Of a DNA stretch of 64,000 nucleotides, positions 27,953 to 36,798 are shown piece after piece (the first letter of the stretch is position 1; every line of letters begins with the position of its first letter). Under the pieces are notes generated by a model. The model was not told where the DNA came from. It made no database searches and was given only the letters and a program-made list of their open reading frames with translations. The stretch comes from Ruminococcaceae bacterium UBA7101 (GTDB lineage: Bacteria > Bacillota > Clostridia > Oscillospirales > Acutalibacteraceae), in assembly GCA_002493325.1 (NCBI GenBank), contig DKYL01000038.1, positions 26,943 through 90,942 on the forward strand, read 5' to 3'. A program made the position numbers and the translations under genes.

Positions 27953-29299
27953 ATGGCGTTAATCACGAAAGCAATAAAAGGAACGAAAGACGTTCTGCCA
28001 AAGGATGTCTACAAAAATCAATACATTGAAGCAACATGTCTTGGTGTTGCAGAGCAGTTCGGATATAAGGAAATACGCACCCCTGTTTTTGAACACACCG
28101 AGCTTTTTCAGCGTGGTGTCGGTGACACAACAGACGTTGTTCAGAAGGAAATGTACACCTTTGATGACAAGGGCGGACGTTCAATCACATTAAGACCTGA
28201 GGGTACTGCCGGTGCAGTTCGTTCTTATCTTGAAAACGGACTCTGCAACGAGGCACTTCCTCAGAAGGTTTGCTACAACATCTCCTGCTACCGCTATGAA
28301 AAGCCGCAGGCAGGCAGACTCAGAGAATTTCACCAGTTCGGTATTGAATGCTTCGGCAGTGCTTCACCGCTTGCAGATGCTGAAATTATTGCACTTGCAA
28401 AAACAATCTTTGATAATTTAGAGGTTAAGGACTTAAGCCTTGAGATTAATTCAATCGGCTGTCCGACCTGCAGAGCCGAATATCACAAGGCACTCAAAGA
28501 ATACTTTTCTGCAAGAAAGGATGAGCTTTGCGATACCTGCAAGGACAGACTTGAAAGAAATCCAATGCGTATTCTTGACTGCAAAAGCCCTGTTTGCTCT
28601 GAAATTGCAAAGGATGCACCAATTATGCTTGACTACCTTTGTGATGAATGCAGGGAGCATTTTAATAAAGTACAGGAATATTTAAAGGCACAGGATATTG
28701 CATTTAATATCAATCCTAAAATTGTTAGAGGTCTTGATTATTACACCAAAACCGTATTTGAATTTGTATCAAGCTCAATCGGTGCACAGGGTACTGTTTG
28801 CGGCGGCGGACGTTATGACGGACTTGTTGAAGAGCTTGGCGGTCAGAAAACAGCTTCACTTGGCTTTGGTATGGGTCTTGAAAGACTTATGCTTTTGATG
28901 GAAGCACAAAACTGTCCATTCCCCGAACCGCAGGCGGCAGATTTATTCATCGTTGCGCTTGGTGACAAGGCTGTACTGAAGGCTCTTGAAATATCAAAGG
29001 ATATGAGGGCCGAGGGCTTTGGCTGCTTAATGGATTTAAACCGGCGTTCAGTAAGAGCACAGATGAAATATGCTGACAAGCTTGGTGCAAAATTCAATCT
29101 TGTTATCGGCGACAACGAGGTTGAAAGCGGCTGTGCCAAGCTGAAAAATATGGCAACAGGCGAAGAAACAGAAATTCAGCTTGAAACCTTTGTCAACGGC
29201 TTTTATAATATTTCACTTGCCGAACAGCTTGCTGATTTGGAAATTAACGGCGAGGAGTTTGATTTCAGTACACTCTTCGGAAACGGAAATGAGGAATAA
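27953..29299 (+). CDS. hisS: histidyl-tRNA synthetase
   Basis: 448 residues, class II aminoacyl-tRNA synthetase. Seen: KGTKDVLPKDVY at the N-terminus, motif 2 RYEKPQAGRLREFHQFGIE, the HisA loops VRGLDYYTKTVFEF and CGGGRYDGLVEELGG, motif 3 GFGMGLERLMLL, and a C-terminal anticodon domain. A central insertion contains Cys pairs (CPTC, CDTC, CDEC), which could bind a metal; this is common in clostridial HisRS and not proof of it here. aspS starts 4 bases after its stop. Confidence 0.96.
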   Translation: MALITKAIKGTKDVLPKDVYKNQYIEATCLGVAEQFGYKEIRTPVFEHTELFQRGVGDTTDVVQKEMYTFDDKGGRSITLRPEGTAGAVRSYLENGLCNEALPQKVCYNISCYRYEKPQAGRLREFHQFGIECFGSASPLADAEIIALAKTIFDNLEVKDLSLEINSIGCPTCRAEYHKALKEYFSARKDELCDTCKDRLERNPMRILDCKSPVCSEIAKDAPIMLDYLCDECREHFNKVQEYLKAQDIAFNINPKIVRGLDYYTKTVFEFVSSSIGAQGTVCGGGRYDGLVEELGGQKTASLGFGMGLERLMLLMEAQNCPFPEPQAADLFIVALGDKAVLKALEISKDMRAEGFGCLMDLNRRSVRAQMKYADKLGAKFNLVIGDNEVESGCAKLKNMATGEETEIQLETFVNGFYNISLAEQLADLEINGEEFDFSTLFGNGNEE

Positions 29300-29303
29300 T
29301 CAT

Positions 29304-31100
29304 ATGGAAACAGAAACAATAAAAGGACTTAAAAGAACCAATTACTGCGGTGAGCTGAGAATTGAGGATGCAGGCAAGGAGGTTACACTCTTCGGCTGGT
29401 GTCAAAGACAGCGTGACCTCGGCAACCTTATCTTCATTGATCTAAGGGACAGAACAGGTATTGTTCAGCTTTCCTTCAATGACACAACAGACCGTGCGGT
29501 TTTTGCAAAGGCACAGGCTGTAAGAAGTGAATATGTTGTTGCACTTGTGGGTACTGTTGCAGAAAGAGAGAGCAAGAATAAAGACCTGCCGACAGGTGAT
29601 ATTGAAATTATTGTTAAGGAATTTCGCATTATTTCAAAGGCTGAAACTCCGCCTTTTGAGATTGTTAACAGCGAAAAGGTCGGTGACGAAACCACACTGA
29701 AATACCGCTACCTTAACCTTAGAAATCAGAAGCTCACACAGAATATTTTAATGCGTCATAAGATTGCAAAAATTGCAAGAGATTATTTTTATGACAATGA
29801 CTTCATTGAGATTGAAACCCCGATGATGATTAAATCAACACCTGAGGGAGCAAGGGACTACGTTGTACCGTCACGTGTTCATAACGGCAAATTCTATGCT
29901 CTGCCCCAGTCACCTCAGATTTACAAGCAGCTCACTATGGTAGCAGGCTTTGACAGATATATTCAGCTTGCACGCTGCTTCAGGGATGAGGATTTAAGAG
30001 CAGACAGACAGCCTGAATTCACACAGATTGACCTTGAAATGAGCTTTGTTGACACCGATGACATTATGGAAATGGCAGAGGGCTTTATCACTAAGCTGAT
30101 GAAGGAAACAGTCAATGTTGACATACCTATGCCCCTGCCCCGTATGACCTTTGCAGAGGCTATGGAAAAATACGGCTCTGACAAACCGGACACACGTTTT
30201 GATATGTTAATCAACGACATTACTGAATGGGCAGACAAAACAGATTTTGTTGTATTCAAAAATGCTATTGCAGACAGCGGCTCCGTTAAAGCCATTGTTG
30301 CGAAAAACAGTGCTGCCACATACACAAGAAAGAAAATTGACAAGCTGACCGAGCATGCAAAGGGCATCGGTGCAAAGGGACTTGCATACATCCGCTGGGC
30401 TGGCGCTGAGCCAGCCTGCTCCTTTAACAAGTTCTTAAAGGAAGGCGAGTTGCAGGCACTGATTGAAGAATTAGGTGCCGAGCAGGGCGACTGTGTATTC
30501 ATCATCAGCGACAAAACAAGCGCTGCACTTTCAATCCTCGGCTCATTAAGACTGATAATTGCCAAGGAGTTAGGCATCATTCCTGAGGGTAAATGGAATT
30601 ACCTCTGGATAACAGAAATGCCGTTCTTTGAGCAGGACGAGGAAACAGGCGAATGGGTTGCAATGCACCACCCATTCACTATGCCTATGGAGGAATGCAT
30701 TGAATATCTTGACACAGATAAGGGCAAAGTAAGAGCAAAGGCATTTGACCTTGTTTTAAACGGCACAGAGCTTTCATCAGGCTCAATGAGAATTACCGAT
30801 TGTCAGTTACAGAACAAAATGTTCGAGCTTCTCGGTATGGAGCAGGATGAAATTGACGCTAAATTCGGCTTCCTTGTAGAGGCTTATCACTACGCATCAC
30901 CTCCTCACGGCGGTATGGGTATCGGTCTTGACCGACTTGCTATGATTATCTGCGGCGCAGACAGCCTGCGTGATGTTACAGCATTCCCTAAGGTACAGAA
31001 TGCAAGCGAGCTTATGAGCGGTGCACCAAGCTATATTGATGACATCCAGCTTGACGAGCTTGGTATTAACCTTGCCAAAGCGGAGGCTGACAATGAGTAG
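29304..31100 (+). CDS. aspS: aspartyl-tRNA synthetase
   Basis: 598 residues, bacterial-type AspRS. Seen: OB anticodon domain (EVTLFGWCQRQRDLGNLIFI), motif 1 area DFIEIETPMM, motif 2 CFRDEDLRADRQPEFTQID, the GAD insertion domain at about 290-420, and motif 3 GGMGIGLDRLAMI. The ATG at 29304 was chosen because it gives a normal N-terminus (METETIKGLKRTNYC) with GAGGAAT upstream; upstream in-frame sequence lies inside hisS. The last 8 bases overlap the yfbR start. Confidence 0.96.
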   Translation: METETIKGLKRTNYCGELRIEDAGKEVTLFGWCQRQRDLGNLIFIDLRDRTGIVQLSFNDTTDRAVFAKAQAVRSEYVVALVGTVAERESKNKDLPTGDIEIIVKEFRIISKAETPPFEIVNSEKVGDETTLKYRYLNLRNQKLTQNILMRHKIAKIARDYFYDNDFIEIETPMMIKSTPEGARDYVVPSRVHNGKFYALPQSPQIYKQLTMVAGFDRYIQLARCFRDEDLRADRQPEFTQIDLEMSFVDTDDIMEMAEGFITKLMKETVNVDIPMPLPRMTFAEAMEKYGSDKPDTRFDMLINDITEWADKTDFVVFKNAIADSGSVKAIVAKNSAATYTRKKIDKLTEHAKGIGAKGLAYIRWAGAEPACSFNKFLKEGELQALIEELGAEQGDCVFIISDKTSAALSILGSLRLIIAKELGIIPEGKWNYLWITEMPFFEQDEETGEWVAMHHPFTMPMEECIEYLDTDKGKVRAKAFDLVLNGTELSSGSMRITDCQLQNKMFELLGMEQDEIDAKFGFLVEAYHYASPPHGGMGIGLDRLAMIICGADSLRDVTAFPKVQNASELMSGAPSYIDDIQLDELGINLAKAEADNE

Positions 31101-31677
31101 CAACTTCTTCGCAATGGTTAACCGTATGAAGCTTATCGACAGATGGGCTTTAATGCGAAATACATCCAAGGAAAATATTGCTGAGCACAGCCACAGTGTT
31201 GCGGTCATTGCCCACGCACTGGCACTGATCGGCAATAAAAAATTCGGTAAAAATTATGATGCACAACGAGCAGCACTCCTTGCTTTGTATCATGATACCA
31301 CCGAGGTTATCACAGGCGATATGCCGACACCTGTTAAGTATTATAACGACAGCATTAAAAATGTGTACAAGGATATTGAGCACATTGCAGGTGAAAGACT
31401 TCTTGATATGCTGCCCGAGGAGTTCAAAGCAGATTACCGACCATTCTTTGAAGCAGAGGAAAGCGACAGAGAGCTTTGGGCATTGGTTAAGGCTGCCGAC
31501 AAAATCAGTGCTTTAATCAAATGTATTGAGGAGCACAGAATGGGCAACCTTGAATTTGAAACTGCACTCAAAGCACAGGAGGAAAAAATCAAAAGCATTG
31601 ATTTGCCTGAGGTTGAATATTTCAGTGAATATTTTCTCCCTGCTTATTATCTGACCCTTGATGAGCATACAAAATAA
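31093..31677 (+). CDS. yfbR: YfbR-like 5'-deoxynucleotidase (HD family)
   Basis: 194 residues. HD-domain metal ligands are visible as HSHSVAVIAH (His-x-His...), the HD pair in ALYHDTTEVITGDMPTPVKYYN and Asp in VKAADKISALIKC. YfbR dephosphorylates deoxynucleoside 5'-monophosphates. The start at 31093 overlaps the aspS stop (ATGAGTAG) and gives the typical N-terminus MSSNFFAMVNRMKLIDRW. Followed 13 bases later by a NUDIX gene, so the two nucleotide-sanitising enzymes are neighbours. Confidence 0.92.
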   Translation: MSSNFFAMVNRMKLIDRWALMRNTSKENIAEHSHSVAVIAHALALIGNKKFGKNYDAQRAALLALYHDTTEVITGDMPTPVKYYNDSIKNVYKDIEHIAGERLLDMLPEEFKADYRPFFEAEESDRELWALVKAADKISALIKCIEEHRMGNLEFETALKAQEEKIKSIDLPEVEYFSEYFLPAYYLTLDEHTK

Positions 31678-31690
31678 AAGGAGCATCCCT

Positions 31691-32149
31691 ATGTCAGACC
31701 GAGCAAATATGATTGAGCTTACAAACCTTTGTATGGTTTATGATGACAATGACAATATTCTTGTGCTTGACAGACTTGCAGGCGACTGGGCAGGTGTTAC
31801 CTTCCCCGGCGGTCACGTTGAAGACGGTGAATCCATCATTGACTCTGTTATACGTGAGGTTAAAGAGGAAACAGGACTTGATATAAAAGCACCTAAACTC
31901 TGCGGACTGAAGCAGTGGCAGAATGCGGACGGCTCAAGGTATCTGGTTGTGTTCTGCAAAACCAATCAATTCAGCGGCACAATCCAATCTTCTGATGAGG
32001 GCGAGGTATTCTGGATTAAGAGAAAAGAACTGAACAGCTATAAGCTCTCACAGGACTTTGAGGATATGATAAAAATTTTTGAGGATGACAGCCTCAGCGA
32101 ATTTTATTATTACAAAGAAAATGACAAATGGGAATATAAATTATTATAA
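31691..32149 (+). CDS. NUDIX hydrolase (8-oxo-dGTP diphosphatase-like)
   Basis: 152 residues. The NUDIX box is complete: GGHVEDGESIIDSVIREVKEETG (G-x5-E-x7-REUxEExGU). The flanks (LDRLAGDWAGVTFPGGH and SSDEGEVFWIKRKEL) resemble YtkD/MutT-like enzymes that hydrolyse oxidised nucleoside triphosphates; the exact substrate cannot be read from sequence. The ATG at 31691 follows AAAGGAGC by seven bases; an in-frame ATG 11 codons earlier lies inside yfbR and has no site. Confidence 0.88.
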   Translation: MSDRANMIELTNLCMVYDDNDNILVLDRLAGDWAGVTFPGGHVEDGESIIDSVIREVKEETGLDIKAPKLCGLKQWQNADGSRYLVVFCKTNQFSGTIQSSDEGEVFWIKRKELNSYKLSQDFEDMIKIFEDDSLSEFYYYKENDKWEYKLL

Positions 32150-32185
32150 ACAAAGGGGCCGTTTTTACAGCCCCTTTGTTGTTTT
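32148..32185 (+). terminator. terminator after the NUDIX gene
   Basis: CAAAGGGGC (32151-32159) and GCCCCTTTG (32170-32178) form a 9-bp stem followed by TTGTTTT. Confidence 0.88.
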
Positions 32186-32237
32186 ATCATTAATGCATAC
32201 TGATTATAATACAATATAGTGAAAGGTATGTGATGAT

Positions 32238-32720
32238 ATGCACTTTGTAGGTTATAATCGGGAAAATGCAATAGAATATGCAAAAAAATGGGCAAGGTCA
32301 AGAAATAATGTATATATGAATTTTGACGGTATGGGCGGTGACTGCACCAACTTTGCATCTCAGTGCCTTTATGCAGGTGTGAATGTAATGAATTATCAAA
32401 GGGATATTGGCTGGTACTATAATTCCCCTGATGACAGAGCTGCCGCCTGGTCAGGTGCAGAATACTTTATAAAATTTATGCTGAATAATAAAGGAGAAGG
32501 ACCTTTTGCATCAGCCGTATCCATCAATAATCTTGAGGTCGGAGATTTTATCAGCCTTAACAACGGTACTGAATATTACCATACACTCATTGTAACAGGC
32601 TTTTCAAACGGCACACCGCTGGTATCGGCACATACCGACGATTCCTATATGAGAAATCTGAATACATATTATTTCAGCTCTGCCCAAGGAATTCATATCC
32701 TTGGTGCCAATAAATATTAA
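32238..32720 (+). CDS. putative amidase-domain protein (amidase_6 type)
   Basis: 160 residues made of a single domain with the family pattern YNRENAIEYAKKWA, GGDCTNFASQCLYAGVNVM (nucleophile-like Cys in DCTNF) and YHTLIVTG (His). This family occurs in secreted cell-wall or spore hydrolases, usually behind a longer N-terminal region. Here there is no signal peptide, so the protein is probably cytoplasmic or spore-associated; function is inferred only from the domain. AAAGG precedes the ATG. Confidence 0.78.
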   Translation: MHFVGYNRENAIEYAKKWARSRNNVYMNFDGMGGDCTNFASQCLYAGVNVMNYQRDIGWYYNSPDDRAAAWSGAEYFIKFMLNNKGEGPFASAVSINNLEVGDFISLNNGTEYYHTLIVTGFSNGTPLVSAHTDDSYMRNLNTYYFSSAQGIHILGANKY

Positions 32721-32722
32721 AT

Positions 32723-32775
32723 AAACCAAAACAGCCTTATATTATGCTTATCGCATAATATAAGGCTGTTGGTTT
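32723..32775. terminator. long bidirectional terminator
   Basis: AACAGCCTTATATTATGC pairs perfectly with GCATAATATAAGGCTGTT (18 bp) around a 5-base loop, extended by AAACC/GGTTT after a two-base bulge. It lies between convergent genes. Confidence 0.9.
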
Positions 32776-32777
32776 AA

Positions 32778-33110
32778 TTATTTCTCTCTGCAGTGACATT
32801 CAGGATTTGTGCAGGTGCAATTTGGATTATATCCACTTGCGCATTCATCAGTACAGGTACATTTCCATCTTTTTAACTCAGGAAATAATTTTGTACAATG
32901 CGCTTTCATTTCTTCATTGGTCATTCCTGCCTGTGCACCATATTGAGAACACATTTCAATGTATTCTTCCATTGAAACCTTGTCTATGAACTCACCGTTT
33001 TCATAGCAATATTTGCAATAATCAGCATTGATGCTTCCGTCTTTGTTTCTACCTAACTGTTCATTAGATATTATCGGCATACCGCAGCTCTGGCATATTT
33101 TATTTTCCAT
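32778..33110 (-). CDS. zinc-ribbon protein with cysteine-rich, metallothionein-like tail
   Basis: 110 residues. The N-terminal half fits the putative zinc-ribbon family (CQSCGMPI, then YCKYCYENGEFI, SMEEYIEMCSQY, GMTNEEMKAHCTKLFPELKRWKC). The last 27 residues contain seven cysteines and one histidine (CTCTDEC, CTCTNPECHC), resembling a metallothionein or Cys-rich zinc cluster. This tail is unusual for the family. A good GGAG site precedes the ATG. Metal binding is likely; the role is unknown. Confidence 0.75.
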   Translation of the reverse strand: MENKICQSCGMPIISNEQLGRNKDGSINADYCKYCYENGEFIDKVSMEEYIEMCSQYGAQAGMTNEEMKAHCTKLFPELKRWKCTCTDECASGYNPNCTCTNPECHCREK

Positions 33111-33127
33111 TTTTTACTCCTTCAATT

Positions 33128-34726
33128 CTAAAATTTTACTGTAACAACTGACATTGCAGGGATTTGAATATCTGCATCACCTGCTTTACCGTTTGCTGTG
33201 TTTTCCAAATCATATTTTTCACTGGTAGTATAAACAGAATAATCCTTATCAGCACTTAACTTTGTCACTGTATCACGATTGGTTGTGTTAACATAAACCA
33301 CTGTTGTGGTATCGTCAGGATTAATGAACGCACAGCTTTCAACGCCATCCACACCTGAGCTGCAGGCAATACGCACTGCACCCTCACGGATGAATTTTGA
33401 AAAGTTGCCAAGGCACCATAATCTTTTTGAGGTTTGAATATCGTTATGATTATCGGCATTGATATAAACAAGACCGTCAGGGTAAACACCATAGGAGCAG
33501 CCAAGCCACCAGTCCCACTCATTGGCATTAAGTATAGTCAAATCATCAACGATAACCTTAGCCATTGCCACACCATATTCAATGCCCATTCCGTTTGTGC
33601 CGTTTTCTTCCTTTGAGATAAGATCAAACACACCCGTATTCTCATCATTTGTCATCTGGCAATATTCTGTTGCAGTAATATTATACTTAGAATATTTATC
33701 AGCCAAATATTTTGCAGCATCCTTTTTAGTATCGGTTGATGACCAGTAGGAGTGCATACTTACATTATTGAAATAATCTCTTAAATCCTTGTTTTTAAAC
33801 ACATACTTAGGACCTTTTCCAAGGATGCAATCCATATAAGCCATACAGCTTGAGCCCTCACCCTCCATTGAGCCTGACTCAAACATAGATACCTTAACAC
33901 CGTTATTTTTCTCCAAATCCGAGCCTGAAAATTTGTCAACCATTACATTATACAAATCCCTTGCCTCAGTTTTTGAGTAATGGCAGCCCTCCTGATTAAC
34001 GGAAAAAGTTCCATCCTCATTATACCACGCAGCCCAGCTATACTGTGGCTCATTAATTGGTGACACATCTGTTACTTTGTAACCCTCATTAACAAAATGC
34101 TCGGCAACATTATAGCAGTAATCCGCAAAGGGCTGATAATTTGACGCATCAAGATTTGTCACCCAAGGCTCGTCCTCCTTAATAGCAGAGCCATAGCCAA
34201 GACCGTTTTTTGTCATACTTACAGGGGGGGAATTGGCAAAAAGAGTAACCCTTAAATCATCGCCTGCAAGCTCCCTTGCCTGGGCAAGACACTTCTGAGC
34301 AGCAGCATCAGAAGTGAAATCATAACTGCCGTCAGCCTGCAAAAAGCATTCCGTACGGCGGTTTTCAGTTAAAATATGCTCGTCGCCCTTTGAGCCTGCT
34401 CCGATATTATAACGATAAACATTTAAACCGATACCCTTTTCTTTATCATAAAGGTATGACAAAATTTCCTTGCTGTTTTCCCATTTGCCGACATCCTGAC
34501 TCCACCAGCAGGCAGAGGCACCAAAACCGTTGATATTCTGATATGAAACCAAATCATCAATTACAGTAACATTGGTATTGATGTTTTCATTCACTGCTTT
34601 GCTTTCATCGTAGCTTCTCTTTTCTTCCATACCCACAACTCCAAGCATTATGTAAGCTCCTGCCGCAATAATGACCGCCAGTAAAACAGCAATAATACTT
34701 ACAATTATTTTTTTCGTTTTAGACAT
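33128..34726 (-). CDS. GH30-family glycoside hydrolase, membrane-anchored or secreted
   Basis: 532 residues. A lysine-started hydrophobic stretch (residues 4-32) is a signal anchor. The catalytic barrel has NGFGASACWWSQDVGKW near the N-terminus, the acid/base Glu in DVSPINEPQYSWAAW (about residue 219) and a probable nucleophile Glu in ITATEYCQMTND (about residue 355), then a C-terminal beta domain. GH30 enzymes include glucuronoxylanases, beta-1,6-glucanases and beta-1,6-galactanases; the CWW motif does not settle the specificity. ATG 34726 follows GGGGTG. It lies downstream of uxuA-uxuB, which suggests a uronic-acid-containing substrate. Confidence 0.82.
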   Translation of the reverse strand: MSKTKKIIVSIIAVLLAVIIAAGAYIMLGVVGMEEKRSYDESKAVNENINTNVTVIDDLVSYQNINGFGASACWWSQDVGKWENSKEILSYLYDKEKGIGLNVYRYNIGAGSKGDEHILTENRRTECFLQADGSYDFTSDAAAQKCLAQARELAGDDLRVTLFANSPPVSMTKNGLGYGSAIKEDEPWVTNLDASNYQPFADYCYNVAEHFVNEGYKVTDVSPINEPQYSWAAWYNEDGTFSVNQEGCHYSKTEARDLYNVMVDKFSGSDLEKNNGVKVSMFESGSMEGEGSSCMAYMDCILGKGPKYVFKNKDLRDYFNNVSMHSYWSSTDTKKDAAKYLADKYSKYNITATEYCQMTNDENTGVFDLISKEENGTNGMGIEYGVAMAKVIVDDLTILNANEWDWWLGCSYGVYPDGLVYINADNHNDIQTSKRLWCLGNFSKFIREGAVRIACSSGVDGVESCAFINPDDTTTVVYVNTTNRDTVTKLSADKDYSVYTTSEKYDLENTANGKAGDADIQIPAMSVVTVKF

Positions 34727-34744
34727 ACAAGACACCCCATTCAC

Positions 34745-34790
34745 TGAAAAAATAACGGGTACAAATTACCTTAATAAAACTGTACCCGTT
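34745..34790 (-). terminator. terminator after the uxuB-type gene
   Basis: AACGGGTACA (34754-34763) and TGTACCCGTT (34781-34790) pair perfectly over 10 bp; on the minus strand the stem is followed by ATTTTTT. It separates uxuA-uxuB from the GH30 gene. Confidence 0.85.
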
Positions 34791-34804
34791 ACAAATCAAA
34801 TCAA

Positions 34805-35653
34805 TTATACACCGCTATATGCATTAAAGCCGCCGTCAACAGCAATATTCACACCTGTAATAAAGCCTGAATACTCCTCATCACAAAGGAATAAGAGTGT
34901 ACCGTCAAGCTCTTCTGCCTCGCCAAAGCGTTTCATTGGTGTTGCTGCTAAAATCTTTCCGGTTCTCTCTGTCGGTGAACCGTCCTCATTCCAGAGGAGT
35001 GTTGCATTCTGCTTTGTTGAGAAAAAGCCCGGCGCAATCGCATTCACACGAATACCCAGAGGCGCAAAATGAACAGCCATCCATTCAGTAAAGTTTTTAA
35101 CAGCAGCCTTTGCTGCACTGTATGCAGGAATTCTTGTTAAAGGACGGTATGCATTCATGGATGTTACCATAATGATTGTGCCCTTTTCCCTTTCAGCCAT
35201 ATCCTTTGCAAACACCTGAGTAGGGATTAATGTGCCAAGGAAATTAAGGTTAAATACAAAGCTGATACCATTAGGGTCCAAATCAAAGAAGGTTTTAATA
35301 TTCTCGTCCTTCTGAACAAGATCAATTTTTTCAAGTGTATCCTTTGTTGTAGTACCCTTTGGATTATTGCCGCCTGCACCGTTAAGCAGAATGTCACAGA
35401 CACCAAGCTTTTCATTAATAATCTCACGAGCCTTTTCCATAGACTCAAGCTCTAAAACATTACATCCAACGGCAATAGCCTCACCGCCGTCAGCATTGAT
35501 TTCATCAGCACAAGCCTGTGCTGCAGCTTCATTAAGATCAAGCACTGCAATTTTGCAGCCCTGCTTAGCCAGTGTTTTTGCAAAAGAACCGCATATAACT
35601 CCGCCGCCGCCTGTAACAACTGCAACCTTGCCTTTTAAATTTTCATGTGTCAT
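34805..35653 (-). CDS. uxuB: SDR-type D-mannonate oxidoreductase (UxuB-like)
   Basis: 282-residue short-chain dehydrogenase. Rossmann motif GKVAVVTGGGGVICGSFAK near the N-terminus, NGAGGNN, and catalytic Ser, Tyr and Lys in MVTSMNAYRPLTRIPAYSAAKAA. The long internal segment with GNNPKGTTTKDTLE and the C-terminal FGEAEELDGTLLFLCD match the Firmicute SDR enzymes (YjmF type) that interconvert fructuronate and mannonate. Position two bases after uxuA supports this over a generic 3-oxoacyl reductase. The enzyme is not the MDR-type UxuB of E. coli. Confidence 0.85.
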   Translation of the reverse strand: MTHENLKGKVAVVTGGGGVICGSFAKTLAKQGCKIAVLDLNEAAAQACADEINADGGEAIAVGCNVLELESMEKAREIINEKLGVCDILLNGAGGNNPKGTTTKDTLEKIDLVQKDENIKTFFDLDPNGISFVFNLNFLGTLIPTQVFAKDMAEREKGTIIMVTSMNAYRPLTRIPAYSAAKAAVKNFTEWMAVHFAPLGIRVNAIAPGFFSTKQNATLLWNEDGSPTERTGKILAATPMKRFGEAEELDGTLLFLCDEEYSGFITGVNIAVDGGFNAYSGV

Positions 35654-35654
35654 A

Positions 35655-36725
35655 TTATTTATCCTTTCTTGATTTTTCTACTGCTTCCCAAAGACCATTG
35701 AGATAGCTGACACCAAGTGCTCTGTCATAAAGACCATAGCCCGGTCTTGCAACCTCTCCCCAAATCATTCTGCCGTGGTCAGGGCGGATATAGCCGTCAA
35801 AGCCAACCTCCTGCAATGCCTTAACAATCTCATACATATCAAGTGAGCCTGCTGCACTTTCGTGTGCAGTTTCATTAAACCACCGGTTATTGATGGATAC
35901 ATTTCTGAGATGAGCAAAATAAATTCTGTCACCTGCTGCCTTGATAATTTCAACCATATCATTATCGGGGCTTGCACCGAGTGAGCCTGTGCAGAGTGTT
36001 AAACCATTGTACTTGCTTGGCACCATTTCAAGAAGCTTAACAACAGCATCCTTGCCTGTAATAATTCTCGGCAGACCGAAAATGCTCCAGGGCGGATCAT
36101 CGGGATGAATCGCCATTTTGACATCGCATTCCTCGCAGACAGGCATAATCGCCTCAAGAAAATATTTAAGGTTTGTCCACAAATCATCCGCAGTGATTCC
36201 CTTGTATTTCTCAAAAAGCTCCTTGATTTCACCCATACGCTCTGTTTCCCAGCCTGGCATAGCGTAGCCGTTTGAGTTGTCATCAATTTCTTTAAACATA
36301 TCCTCAGGTGATTTGCCCTCAACCTGCTTTCCGTCATAGCAAAGACAGGTTGAACCATCAGGAAGCGGCATATACAAATCAGTTCTTGTCCAGTCAAAAA
36401 CAGGCATAAAGTTATAGCATATAACCTTAACACCCACCTTAGCTAAATTTCTGATTGATTTTTTATAATTTTCAATCAGTCCGTCACGGCTCGGCAAGCC
36501 AAGCTTAATATCCTCGTGCACATTAACACTTTCAATACATTCCATTGAAAGACCTGCAGCAGTGATTTCATCATACATTTTCTGCACGTCCTCCATCTCC
36601 CACGCCTCACCTGCGGGAAGATAATGAAGAGCAGGCACTACGCCGACCACACCCGGAATCTGCTTTATCTGGTCAAGTGAAACAGTATCCAGCTTTTCAC
36701 CGAACCAACGAAAAGTCATTTGCAT
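35655..36725 (-). CDS. uxuA: mannonate dehydratase
   Basis: 356 residues; dehydrates D-mannonate to 2-keto-3-deoxygluconate. N-terminal MQMTFRWFGEKLDTVSL is typical; further marks are CIESVNVHEDIKLG, CYNFMPVFDWTRTDL, the metal-site segment AIHPDDPPWSIFGLPRI, FAHLRNV and RPDHGRMIWGEVARPGYG. The protein needs Fe2+ or Mn2+. It is read from a promoter at 36750-36777 and forms an operon with the uxuB-type SDR; the downstream steps (kdgK, kdgA) are 20 kb away. Confidence 0.95.
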   Translation of the reverse strand: MQMTFRWFGEKLDTVSLDQIKQIPGVVGVVPALHYLPAGEAWEMEDVQKMYDEITAAGLSMECIESVNVHEDIKLGLPSRDGLIENYKKSIRNLAKVGVKVICYNFMPVFDWTRTDLYMPLPDGSTCLCYDGKQVEGKSPEDMFKEIDDNSNGYAMPGWETERMGEIKELFEKYKGITADDLWTNLKYFLEAIMPVCEECDVKMAIHPDDPPWSIFGLPRIITGKDAVVKLLEMVPSKYNGLTLCTGSLGASPDNDMVEIIKAAGDRIYFAHLRNVSINNRWFNETAHESAAGSLDMYEIVKALQEVGFDGYIRPDHGRMIWGEVARPGYGLYDRALGVSYLNGLWEAVEKSRKDK

Positions 36726-36749
36726 AGAAATACCTCCTTATATTTAATA

Positions 36750-36777
36750 ATTATACACCCACATTTTACCACAACAA
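36750..36777 (-). promoter_or_regulatory. promoter of uxuA-uxuB
   Basis: Minus strand TTGTTG (36777-36772), 16-base spacer and TATAAT (36755-36750), followed by AAGGAGG before uxuA. Confidence 0.65.
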
Positions 36778-36780
36778 GTA

Positions 36781-36796
36781 TTGCCTTGCAAGGCAA
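36781..36796. promoter_or_regulatory. 16-bp perfect palindrome between yqfD and uxuA
   Basis: TTGCCTTGCAAGGCAA is self-complementary. It sits just after the yqfD stop and four bases upstream of the uxuA -35 box, so it could be an operator for a regulator of uronate use or the hairpin of a weak yqfD terminator (minus strand has no good T run after it). Confidence 0.4.
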
Positions 36797-36798
36797 AA

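Noticed and set aside
33128..34726. Calling the GH30 enzyme a glucuronoxylanase because of nearby uronate genes
   Set aside because: Family membership is clear, but subfamily residues that would show specificity cannot be settled by eye; a terminator also separates it from uxuA-uxuB.
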